Assembly: GCF_900166665.1 (NCBI RefSeq)
Contig: NZ_LT800494.1
Location: forward strand, 341,397-405,396
Length of the DNA: 64,000 nt
Direction of reading: 5' to 3'
DNA from: Cytobacillus gottheilii
GTDB lineage: Bacteria; Bacillota; Bacilli; Bacillales; Cytobacillaceae
Shown here: positions 9,481 through 17,900 of the stretch, one piece after another
Numbering within the stretch: position 1 is the first letter of the stretch
Layout: the number at the start of each line of letters is the position of its first letter
Position numbers and translations under genes: made by a program
Notes under the pieces: model-generated
The model's input: only the letters and a program-made list of their open reading frames with translations
Databases searched by the model: none
Told to the model about the DNA's origin: nothing

Positions 9481-9510
9481 CCTTGGTGGCATATTATGCC
9501 ATCAAGGAGG
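9481..9510 (+). promoter_or_regulatory. hairpin overlapping the ribosome binding site of the Cys-rich gene
   Basis: CCTTGGTGGCAT (9481-9492) pairs over 12 positions (one G-U) with ATGCCATCAAGG (9496-9507), leaving a three-base loop. The last four stem bases, AAGG, are the first part of the AAGGAGG ribosome binding site of the gene at 9521. Folding would hide part of that site, so translation could be controlled. There is no T run, so it is not a terminator. Confidence 0.6.
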
Positions 9511-9520
9511 TGAATACGCT

Positions 9521-9787
9521 ATGAGTTTATGTCGTTGGTTAAAGCCGGACCCCGTTTGTAAAGGTTGTGTATGTAGCATTTTGGCAGATGCAAGACCGGG
9601 CTTCTATCGAATCCTTCAAAAAGGAGAGGATGATTTCCTGGAGCTCAATGGTGCAGAATATTTCTGGTTTGCTGGCTTTGTTGAAGATTGTTGTGCTTTA
9701 TTCTATTTTTGGACAAGATCAGGGTGGCAAACAATTGTCTTAGACTGCAATTGTATTTGTGGGCTCCAAGCTTACTCTAGGTACTAG
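9521..9787 (+). CDS. small cysteine- and aromatic-rich protein
   Basis: An 88-residue protein that I do not recognise with certainty. It has seven or more cysteines in pairs or CxC patterns (CKGCVCS near 14-20, DCCALFYF near 56-58, CNCICG near 76-81) and many aromatic residues, with no signal peptide. Such composition is reminiscent of spore coat or exosporium proteins of the CotY/CotZ/ExsY type, but the similarity is weak. The ribosome binding site is very strong (AAGGAGGTG) and partly folded in a hairpin. It stands alone between fadF and mmgA, in the same orientation, and may have its own promoter. Confidence 0.7.
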   Translation: MSLCRWLKPDPVCKGCVCSILADARPGFYRILQKGEDDFLELNGAEYFWFAGFVEDCCALFYFWTRSGWQTIVLDCNCICGLQAYSRY

Positions 9788-9916
9788 ATTTTCCTCGATT
9801 GCAGCCATATCATATCCTCCGTATAGTTGTAGATATCAATAACTGACGGGAATATGAATGTATTTAAACATGGATATGATTCTGAATAATCCTTTCCTGC
9901 GAAAAACTATATTTCT

Positions 9917-9949
9917 TTTCAGCTCCAACAGGTAATGTTGGAGCTGAAA
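9917..9949. other. perfect 14-bp inverted repeat
   Basis: TTTCAGCTCCAACA (9917-9930) pairs perfectly with TGTTGGAGCTGAAA (9936-9949) around a five-base loop. Neither side has a clear T run. It could be a weak terminator for the Cys-rich gene or a protein-binding palindrome. Confidence 0.6.
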
Positions 9950-9978
9950 GGAATAAGGAAGTATGAAAGTTTTTTTAA

Positions 9979-10296
9979 GAGGCTGGGACATAAGTATTTA
10001 ACACGACCATAGAACCGACTGGTTAGGAAGTGAATCTTTCTAATCATCGGTTTTTTATTTTTAAAAAAATAGATTTTTATAAACATAAGTGAAATGGAGC
10101 AAGGACACTCGACTCCTGTGGGCAATAGAGGAAAGTGCGAAACCCCTTAGGAGCAGCTTTGTTGCGACGAGGCTCAAGCTTCTGATCCCAGGAAAAAATA
10201 GGGTCCTCAGCGTAATGGAAGAGGCTGGTTTAAAACCAACCATGATTTTGAATTTTTGTGTTTTAGAATTATTAGTTTAGTTTTATCTCAGCCCCA
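9979..10296 (+). repeat. dispersed repeat R1, copy 1 (degenerate)
   Basis: Begins GAGGCTGGGACATAAG and ends in the degraded complement ATCTCAGCCCC. Near the left end an imperfect terminator-like hairpin (ACCGACTGGTTAG with CTAATCATCGG, then T6) lies at about 10013-10057. The middle is the GGAGC-rich core shared with R2 repeats. Better copies are at 33155 and 47029. The rest of the gap to mmgA carries the cre-like site and promoter. Confidence 0.8.
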
Positions 10297-10387
10297 TTTA
10301 TTTAGCTGGTAAAGAAACAAAACATTTTTAAGAAAATTAAGTAAAGTATTTCAATTCTAATAACTTTTAATGTAAAATAGAATAAAA

Positions 10388-10402
10388 ATAAAGCGCTTTC
10401 AA
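10388..10402 (+). promoter_or_regulatory. CcpA cre-like site upstream of mmgA
   Basis: ATAAAGCGCTTTCA matches 12 of 14 positions of the cre consensus TGWAAGCGYTWNCW and contains the palindrome AAAGCGCTTT. It lies about 70 bases upstream of the mmgA promoter. CcpA repression of the mmg operon is known in B. subtilis, so carbon catabolite control here is plausible. Confidence 0.5.
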
Positions 10403-10470
10403 AATTAAGGTTTTATCTTCTTAAAAAGGACAATGAGCATCCATTTTAGAAGAGATTTTTCAGTTAAAAA

Positions 10471-10498
10471 TTGAGTGAGCGTTCAGTCATTGTGATGA
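10471..10498 (+). promoter_or_regulatory. mmgA promoter with TetR-type operator
   Basis: Operator TGAGTGAGCGTTCAGTCA (10472-10489), read on the other strand, differs from the fadF operator at only two of 18 positions. It overlaps a possible promoter: -35 TTGAGT (10471-10476), spacer 16, -10 GATGAT preceded by TGT. Its position relative to the promoter is the same as at fadF. Confidence 0.65.
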
Positions 10499-10542
10499 TT
10501 TGAGGAAACAGCCAAAATCAAATAAAAAAGGAGCGAACAAAC

Positions 10543-11730
10543 ATGGGGAAAACCGTTATTTTAGCAGGAGTTAGAACACCTTTTGGAAAGTTTGCCGGAG
10601 GTTTAAGCAGTTTAACGGCATCAGATTTAGGTGGAATTGCTGTCAGGGAGGCTCTTAAAAGGGCAGATGTGAGTCCAGCGGATGTCGGAGAAGTGATTCT
10701 TGGAACGGTGCTTCAAGGAGGACAGGGACAGATTCCTTCCCGCCAGGCTGCCAGAAAAGCCGGCTTGCCTTGGGATGTTAAGACGGAAACGATTAACAAG
10801 GTGTGCGCATCAGGTTTGAGAAGTGTGACACTCGGCGACCAGATCATTCGTGCTGGAGATGAGGAAGTTATCGTAGCTGGCGGAATGGAGTCCATGAGCA
10901 ATGCGCCATACCTCCTCCCAAAAGCAAGATGGGGTTTACGAATGGGGGATGGAACTGTTCAGGATTCAATGATCAGTGACGGACTTAGCTGCAGTTTTAC
11001 AGGTGCGCATATGGGCACGTATGGAAATAGTACAGCGGAAGAATTGGAAATCAGCCGTGAAGAGCAGGATCAGTGGGCTTTAAGAAGCCATGAGCGTGCG
11101 ATCGAAGCGATATCATCAGGAAGACTTGCCGAGGAGATCGTTTCTGTTGAGGTACCGCAGCGTAAAGGCGAACCGGTTATGGTGGCAGAGGATGAATCGC
11201 CACGGAAGGATACTTCGATTGAACGGCTGTCTAAACTTGGATCTGCGTTTGGTCACGGAGGAACGATTACTGCTGGAAATGCACCGGGAGTCAATGACGG
11301 AGCAGCCGCTTTAGTGCTCATGAGCGAGGAAAGAGCACAAAAGGAAGGGAAAAAAATCGGCGCATACATTCTTGGACATACAGCATTGGCTGTTGAAGCA
11401 AAGGATTTTCCGCAAACACCAGGACTTGTAATCAATCAATTGCTTCAAAAGACAGGGCATAGTCTGGAAGATATTGATCTGTTTGAAATTAACGAGGCCT
11501 TTGCAGCCGTAGCATTGGCGAGCAAGAAGATAGCAGGTTTAGATGATAATAAGGTCAATGTCAACGGCGGAGCAGTTGCACTTGGACATCCGATTGGTGC
11601 GAGCGGGACGAGAATTATTTTAACACTCATGCATGAACTGCAGAGAAGAGGCGGCGGTATCGGGATCGCAGCCATTTGCAGCGGCGGCGGCCAAGGAGAT
11701 GCCATCATGATCGAAGTTCCAAAATCGTAA
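10543..11730 (+). CDS. mmgA: acetyl-CoA C-acetyltransferase (thiolase)
   Basis: A 395-residue thiolase that cleaves 3-ketoacyl-CoA to acetyl-CoA plus a shortened acyl-CoA, or catalyses the reverse condensation. The nucleophile is Cys88 (NKVCASGL), with catalytic His349 (GHPIGASG) and Cys379 (ICSGGGQG). It is cytoplasmic. AAAGGAG precedes the ATG. It is the first gene of a tight cluster mmgA-mmgB-mmgC-acdA, with gaps of 16-30 bases. The closest B. subtilis relative I recognise is MmgA, whose operon is sporulation- and CcpA-controlled there; here the set sits next to fadF and acdA, so a general beta-oxidation role is likely. Confidence 0.93.
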   Translation: MGKTVILAGVRTPFGKFAGGLSSLTASDLGGIAVREALKRADVSPADVGEVILGTVLQGGQGQIPSRQAARKAGLPWDVKTETINKVCASGLRSVTLGDQIIRAGDEEVIVAGGMESMSNAPYLLPKARWGLRMGDGTVQDSMISDGLSCSFTGAHMGTYGNSTAEELEISREEQDQWALRSHERAIEAISSGRLAEEIVSVEVPQRKGEPVMVAEDESPRKDTSIERLSKLGSAFGHGGTITAGNAPGVNDGAAALVLMSEERAQKEGKKIGAYILGHTALAVEAKDFPQTPGLVINQLLQKTGHSLEDIDLFEINEAFAAVALASKKIAGLDDNKVNVNGGAVALGHPIGASGTRIILTLMHELQRRGGGIGIAAICSGGGQGDAIMIEVPKS

Positions 11731-11746
11731 AGATGGGGGAGTAAAG

Positions 11747-12598
11747 ATGAAAATAGAAAAGATTATGGTCATTGGTGCAGGGCAAATGGGATCAGGTATT
11801 GCACAGGTGTGCGCTGCTGCTGGCTACGAGGTCATTTTAAATGATTTAACTGACGATCACTTAGACCGCGGCATGACAGGAATACAGAAGAATTTATCTC
11901 GTCAGGTCAGCAAAGGGAAACTGACCGAAGATGAATTGAACACCGTTTTAAACAAACTTACCGTTTCTACAGATATTGCAGATGCCAAGGAATGCCACCT
12001 GATTATTGAAGCGGCTGTTGAAAATATGGAGATTAAATCGCGTATTTTTAAACAGCTGGATGAATGGGCGCCACCACATGCTATATTAGCGAGCAATACA
12101 TCCTCTTTGCCGATTACAGAAATTGCAGCAAGTACGAACCGCCCAGAAAAAGTTATTGGCATGCATTTTATGAATCCAGTGCCGGTCATGAAGCTGGTAG
12201 AAATTATCCGCGGATTGGCGACAGCTGACGAAGTATATGAAGAGATCGAAGCAGTAACACACAAGCTAAAAAAGGTGCCAGTTGAAGTAAATGACTTTCC
12301 AGGATTCGTCTCAAATCGTGTGCTTATGCCAATGATTAATGAAGCCATTTTTACACTTTACGAGGGAGTCGCTGAAAAAGAAGCTATTGATGAGGTGATG
12401 AAGCTCGGCATGAATCACCCGATGGGACCGCTCACACTCGCTGATTTTATCGGCTTAGATACTTGTCTTTATATTATGGAAACGCTTCATGAAGGCTTTG
12501 GAGACGGTAAATACCGGCCATGTCCGCTGCTGAGAAAATATGTGAAGGCGGGCTGGCTCGGCAAAAAAACGGGCCGCGGATTTTATGAGTACAATTAA
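11747..12598 (+). CDS. mmgB: 3-hydroxybutyryl-CoA dehydrogenase
   Basis: A 283-residue NAD(P)-dependent 3-hydroxyacyl-CoA dehydrogenase that oxidises 3-hydroxybutyryl-CoA to acetoacetyl-CoA. The Rossmann motif GAGQMGSG is at residues 10-17, and the family signature with catalytic His140 is in GMHFMNPVPVMKLVE. The C-terminal helical domain (about 185-283) includes NHPMGPLTLADFIGLD. GGGGGAG lies upstream of the ATG. It follows mmgA by 16 bases and supplies the substrate cleaved by that thiolase. Confidence 0.95.
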   Translation: MKIEKIMVIGAGQMGSGIAQVCAAAGYEVILNDLTDDHLDRGMTGIQKNLSRQVSKGKLTEDELNTVLNKLTVSTDIADAKECHLIIEAAVENMEIKSRIFKQLDEWAPPHAILASNTSSLPITEIAASTNRPEKVIGMHFMNPVPVMKLVEIIRGLATADEVYEEIEAVTHKLKKVPVEVNDFPGFVSNRVLMPMINEAIFTLYEGVAEKEAIDEVMKLGMNHPMGPLTLADFIGLDTCLYIMETLHEGFGDGKYRPCPLLRKYVKAGWLGKKTGRGFYEYN

Positions 12599-12628
12599 AT
12601 CAATGTAAGCACCTGGGAGGAACTATCA

Positions 12629-13759
12629 ATGGATTTAAGATTCTCTGAAGAGCAAGAAATGATGAGAAAAATGGTGCGTGACTTTGCGCAAATGGAAATC
12701 GAACCGTTTATTGAGCAGATGGAGAGCGGAGTCTTTCCACGCAAGATCCTCAGTAAAATGGGTGAGCTGGGCTTAATGGGCATCCCCGTTCCTGAAAAAT
12801 ACGGCGGCTCCGAGATGGATTTTATTTCATATATAACGGCAATCCATGAAATCTCTAAGGTGAGCGCTACGGTTGGAGTTATTTTATCTGTTCATACGTC
12901 AGTAGGAACAAATCCAATCCTTTATTTTGGAACAGAAGAGCAGAAGCAAAAGTACGTCACAAAGCTAGCTGCCGGTCAATATTTAGGTGCGTTCTGTCTG
13001 ACTGAGCCAAACGCAGGCTCTGATGCTGCTGCTTTGAAATCAAAAGCCGTTAAAAACGGAGATCATTATATCGTTAATGGTTCAAAAGTATTTATTACAA
13101 ATGGCGGCGAAGCGGATGTCTATATTGTTTTCGCTTCTACAAACCCTGCACTCGGCAGTAAGGGCATATCGGCTTTTATTGTTGAAAAAAATACTCCAGG
13201 CTTTGTGATTGGCAAAGATGAGAAAAAAATGGGACTGCATGGTTCAAGGACCGTTCAAATAAGCTTTGAAGATATGAAAGTACCAGCGGAAAACCTGCTT
13301 GGCCTAGAAGGAGAAGGATTTAAAATCGCGCTTGCCAACCTCGATGCTGGCCGCATTGGAATTGCTGCGCAATCACTTGGTATTGCAGAAGCAGCCTTGG
13401 ATGCTGCCACAGCATACGCCGCTGAACGCCAGCAATTCGGCAAACCTATTGCTGCACAGCAAGGGATTGGATTTAAGCTCGCCGATATGTCAACGAGTGT
13501 TGAAGCATCAAAACTATTAATCTATCGTGCTGCCCAGATGCGCCAAAATGGAGAAAAATGCGGGAAAGAAGCGTCCATGGCAAAGCTCTTCGCATCCAAA
13601 ACAGCGATGGAAGTGACAACAGAGGCCATTCAAGTTTTTGGGGGCTATGGCTATACAGAGGACTATCCTGTTGAGCGTTACTTTCGGGATGCCAAAATAA
13701 CAGAAATATATGAAGGGACTAGTGAGATTCAGCGGATTGTAATTAGTAAGAACCTTTAG
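12629..13759 (+). CDS. mmgC: acyl-CoA dehydrogenase, MmgC-like
   Basis: A 376-residue FAD enzyme that introduces the 2,3 double bond into short-chain acyl-CoA. The three acyl-CoA dehydrogenase domains are evident: N-terminal helices ([13 protein letters not shown]), the middle beta domain ([12 protein letters not shown], with FAD-contact residues), and the C-terminal helices ([20 protein letters not shown]). Catalytic base is Glu362 in IYEGTSEIQ. Start ATG has GGGAGG upstream. It resembles B. subtilis MmgC and is clearly distinct from the second enzyme that follows 23 bases later. Confidence 0.94.
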   Translation: MDLRFSEEQEMMRKMVRDFAQMEIEPFIEQMESGVFPRKILSKMGELGLMGIPVPEKYGGSEMDFISYITAIHEISKVSATVGVILSVHTSVGTNPILYFGTEEQKQKYVTKLAAGQYLGAFCLTEPNAGSDAAALKSKAVKNGDHYIVNGSKVFITNGGEADVYIVFASTNPALGSKGISAFIVEKNTPGFVIGKDEKKMGLHGSRTVQISFEDMKVPAENLLGLEGEGFKIALANLDAGRIGIAAQSLGIAEAALDAATAYAAERQQFGKPIAAQQGIGFKLADMSTSVEASKLLIYRAAQMRQNGEKCGKEASMAKLFASKTAMEVTTEAIQVFGGYGYTEDYPVERYFRDAKITEIYEGTSEIQRIVISKNL

Positions 13760-13782
13760 AAAAAAGAAGGCAGGGGACAAGA

Positions 13783-14922
13783 ATGAATTTCAAGTTATCA
13801 GAAGAGCATGAGATGATTCGAAAGATGGTTCGTGATTTTGCCCGCAATGAAGTGTCGCCTACCGCTGCTGAGCGTGATGAAGAGGAACGCTTTGATCGTG
13901 AGCTGTTCGATAAAATGGCTGAACTCGGATTAACGGGGATTCCTTGGCCGGAAGAGTATGGCGGCATCGGCAGTGATTACTTGGCCTATTGTATTGCAGT
14001 TGAGGAATTATCTCGAGTATGTGCTTCAACTGGCGTGACACTGTCCGCACACACGTCGCTTGCAGGCTGGCCGATTTATACATTTGGAAGTGAAGAGCAA
14101 AAGCAAAAATACTTAAAGCCAATGGCATTGGGAGAGAAAATCGGTGCCTACGGATTAACAGAGCCTGGCAGCGGGTCAGATGCAGGCGGAATGAAAACGA
14201 CGGCCCGTTTAGAAGGAGATCATTATATATTAAATGGTTCTAAAATCTTTATTACAAACGGAGGAATTGCTGATACCTACGTGGTGTTTGCATTAACTAG
14301 TCCGGAGGACAAACAAAGGGGAACAACTGCATTCATTGTAGAGGCAGGATTTGAAGGCTTTTCTGTGGGCAAAAAGGAGAAGAAACTAGGTATACGCTCA
14401 TCTCCAACAACTGAAATTATTTTTGAAGATTGCAAAGTGCCTATTGAGAATGTGTTAGGGCAAGTGGGAGAAGGTTTTAAGATTGCAATGAAAACCCTCG
14501 ACGGAGGCAGAAATGGCATAGCAGCCCAAGCGGTCGGCATTGCTCAAGGCGCACTGGATGCGTCCAGTGATTATGCGAAAGAACGCCATCAATTCGGCAA
14601 GCCAATCTCAGCCCAGCAAGGCATCGGCTTTAAGCTGGCTGATATGGCAACAGCCACAGAGGCAGCTAGACTACTGACCTACCAGGCCGCATGGCTCGAA
14701 TCAGCTGGGCTCCCGTATGGCAAAGAATCAGCCATGTCCAAACTATTTGCAGGAGACACTGCCATGAAAGTAACCACAGAAGCAGTCCAAATCTTCGGAG
14801 GCTATGGCTACACAAAAGACTATCCAGTCGAACGCTACATGCGCGACGCCAAAATCACCCAAATCTACGAAGGCACCCAAGAAATCCAACGCCTCGTCAT
14901 CTCAAGAATGCTGGTGAAATAG
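13783..14922 (+). CDS. acdA: acyl-CoA dehydrogenase AcdA
   Basis: A 379-residue acyl-CoA dehydrogenase with the same domain plan as its neighbour. The FAD-domain signature is [13 protein letters not shown], the catalytic base Glu363 (IYEGTQEIQ), and the end is VISRMLVK. It closely resembles AcdA, which lies between fadF and rpoE in B. subtilis. Its TAG stop codon (14920-14922) lies inside the first unit of the large tandem array, so the array begins at the very end of the reading frame without changing it. There is no separate terminator before the array; transcripts could run into it. The last 150 bases have noticeably C-rich codon choice. Confidence 0.95.
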   Translation: MNFKLSEEHEMIRKMVRDFARNEVSPTAAERDEEERFDRELFDKMAELGLTGIPWPEEYGGIGSDYLAYCIAVEELSRVCASTGVTLSAHTSLAGWPIYTFGSEEQKQKYLKPMALGEKIGAYGLTEPGSGSDAGGMKTTARLEGDHYILNGSKIFITNGGIADTYVVFALTSPEDKQRGTTAFIVEAGFEGFSVGKKEKKLGIRSSPTTEIIFEDCKVPIENVLGQVGEGFKIAMKTLDGGRNGIAAQAVGIAQGALDASSDYAKERHQFGKPISAQQGIGFKLADMATATEAARLLTYQAAWLESAGLPYGKESAMSKLFAGDTAMKVTTEAVQIFGGYGYTKDYPVERYMRDAKITQIYEGTQEIQRLVISRMLVK

Positions 14923-17900
14923 AAAAGCGGAGGGCGCTTGCCCAGGGGCGACAAGCTTAAGACGAGCCAGGCGAAAGGTCGTACTTTGACCTTTGGACTG
15001 GATTGGCTTAAGACCTCGAGCCCCTAGCGCCCGCAGCTAGACAATAGAAAAGCGGAAACGGCTCGCCCAATCAAAGAACGCAGACTAAGTTCGCCACGTC
15101 CTGTGGCAACGTCTGCATGACCCACATCCTGTGGGCCGCAAGCTTAAGGCGAGCCGGCTGGAAGGTTGTACTTTAACCTTCTGGACGGATTGACTTAAGA
15201 CCTCGAGCGGCTAGCCGTTGGAGCTGGACAATAGAAAAGCGGAGGGCGCTTGCTCAGGGGCGACAAGCTTAAGACGAGCCAGGCGAAAGGTCGTACTTTG
15301 ACCTTTGGACTGGATTGGCTTTAGACCTCGAGCCCCTAGCGCTCGCAGCTGGACAATAGAAAAGCGGAAACGGCTCGCCCAATCAAAGAACGCAGACTAA
15401 GTTCGCCACGTCCTGTGGCAACGTCTGCATGACCCACATCCTGTGGGCCGCAAGCTTAAGGCGAGCCGGCTGGAAGGTTGTACTTTAACCTTCTGGACGG
15501 ATTGACTTAAGACCTCGAGCGGCTAGCCGTTGGAGCTGGACAATAGAAAAGCGGAGGGCGCTTGCTCAGGGGCGACAAGCTTAAGACGAGCCAGGCGAAA
15601 GGTCGTACTTTGACCTTTGGACTGGATTGGCTTTAGACCTCGAGCCCCTAGCGCTCGCAGCTGGACAATAGAAAAGCGGAAACGGCTCGCCCAATCAAAG
15701 AACGCAGACTAAGTTCGCCACGTCCTGTGGCAACGTCTGCATGACCCACATCCTGTGGGCCGCAAGCTTAAGGCGAGCCGGCTGGAAGGTTGTACTTTAA
15801 CCTTCTGGACGGATTGACTTAAGACCTCGAGCGGCTAGCCGTTGGAGCTGGACAATAGAAAAGCGGAGGGCGCTTGCTCAGGGGCGACAAGCTTAAGACG
15901 AGCCAGGCGAAAGGTCGTACTTTGACCTTTGGACTGGATTGGCTTTAGACCTCGAGCCCCTAGCGCTCGCAGCTGGACAATAGAAAAGCGGAAACGGCTC
16001 GCCCAATCAAAGAACGCAGACTAAGTTCGCCACGTCCTGTGGCAACGTCTGCATGACCCACATCCTGTGGGCCGCAAGCTTAAGGCGAGCCGGCTGGAAG
16101 GTTGTACTTTAACCTTCTGGACGGATTGACTTAAGACCTCGAGCGGCTAGCCGTTGGAGCTGGACAATAGAAAAGCGGAGGGCGCTTGCTCAGGGGCGAC
16201 AAGCTTAAGACGAGCCAGGCGAAAGGTCGTACTTTGACCTTTGGACTGGATTGGCTTTAGACCTCGAGCCCCTAGCGCTCGCAGCTGGACAATAGAAAAG
16301 CGGAAACGGCTCGCCCAATCAAAGAACGCAGACTAAGTTCGCCACGTCCTGTGGCAACGTCTGCATGACCCACATCCTGTGGGCCGCAAGCTTAAGGCGA
16401 GCCGGCTGGAAGGTTGTACTTTAACCTTCTGGACGGATTGACTTAAGACCTCGAGCGGCTAGCCGTTGGAGCTGGACAATAGAAAAGCGGAGGGCGCTTG
16501 CTCAGGGGCGACAAGCTTAAGACGAGCCAGGCGAAAGGTCGTACTTTGACCTTTGGACTGGATTGGCTTTAGACCTCGAGCCCCTAGCGCTCGCAGCTGG
16601 ACAATAGAAAAGCGGAAACGGCTCGCCCAATCAAAGAACGCAGACTAAGTTCGCCACGTCCTGTGGCAACGTCTGCATGACCCACATCCTGTGGGCCGCA
16701 AGCTTAAGGCGAGCCGGCTGGAAGGTTGTACTTTAACCTTCTGGACGGATTGACTTAAGACCTCGAGCGGCTAGCCGTTGGAGCTGGACAATAGAAAAGC
16801 GGAGGGCGCTTGCTCAGGGGCGACAAGCTTAAGACGAGCCAGGCGAAAGGTCGTACTTTGACCTTTGGACTGGATTGGCTTTAGACCTCGAGCCCCTAGC
16901 GCTCGCAGCTGGACAATAGAAAAGCGGAAACGGCTCGCCCAATCAAAGAACGCAGACTAAGTTCGCCACGTCCTGTGGCAACGTCTGCATGACCCACATC
17001 CTGTGGGCCGCAAGCTTAAGGCGAGCCGGCTGGAAGGTTGTACTTTAACCTTCTGGACGGATTGACTTAAGACCTCGAGCGGCTAGCCGTTGGAGCTGGA
17101 CAATAGAAAAGCGGAGGGCGCTTGCTCAGGGGCGACAAGCTTAAGACGAGCCAGGCGAAAGGTCGTACTTTGACCTTTGGACTGGATTGGCTTTAGACCT
17201 CGAGCCCCTAGCGCTCGGAGCTGGACAATAGAAAAGCGGAAACGGCTCGCCCAATCAAAGAACGCAGACTAAGTTCGCCACGTCCTGTGGCAACGTCTGC
17301 ATGACCCACATCCTGTGGGCCGCAAGCTTAAGGCGAGCCGGCTGGAAGGTTGTACTTTAACCTTCTGGACGGATTGACTTAAGACCTCGAGCGGCTAGCC
17401 GTTGGAGCTGGACAATAGAAAAGCGGAGGGCGCTTGCTCAGGGGCGACAAGCTTAAGACGAGCCAGGCGAAAGGTCGTACTTTGACCTTTGGACTGGATT
17501 GGCTTTAGACCTCGAGCCCCTAGCGCTCGGAGCTGGACAATAGAAAAGCGGAAACGGCTCGCCCAATCAAAGAACGCAGACTAAGTTCGCCACGTCCTGT
17601 GGCAACGTCTGCATGACCCACATCCTGTGGGCCGCAAGCTTAAGGCGAGCCGGCTGGAAGGTTGTACTTTAACCTTCTGGACGGATTGACTTAAGACCTC
17701 GAGCGGCTAGCCGTTGGAGCTGGACAATAGAAAAGCGGAGGGCGCTTGCTCAGGGGCGACAAGCTTAAGACGAGCCAGGCGAAAGGTCGTACTTTGACCT
17801 TTGGACTGGATTGGCTTTAGACCTCGAGCCCCTAGCGCTCGGAGCTGGACAATAGAAAAGCGGAAACGGCTCGCCCAATCAAAGAACGCAGACTAAGTTC

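Noticed and set aside
9465..9498. Sigma-K promoter for the Cys-rich gene (CATATTATG)
   Set aside because: The -10-like string lies within the hairpin and no -35 AC element is at the right distance.
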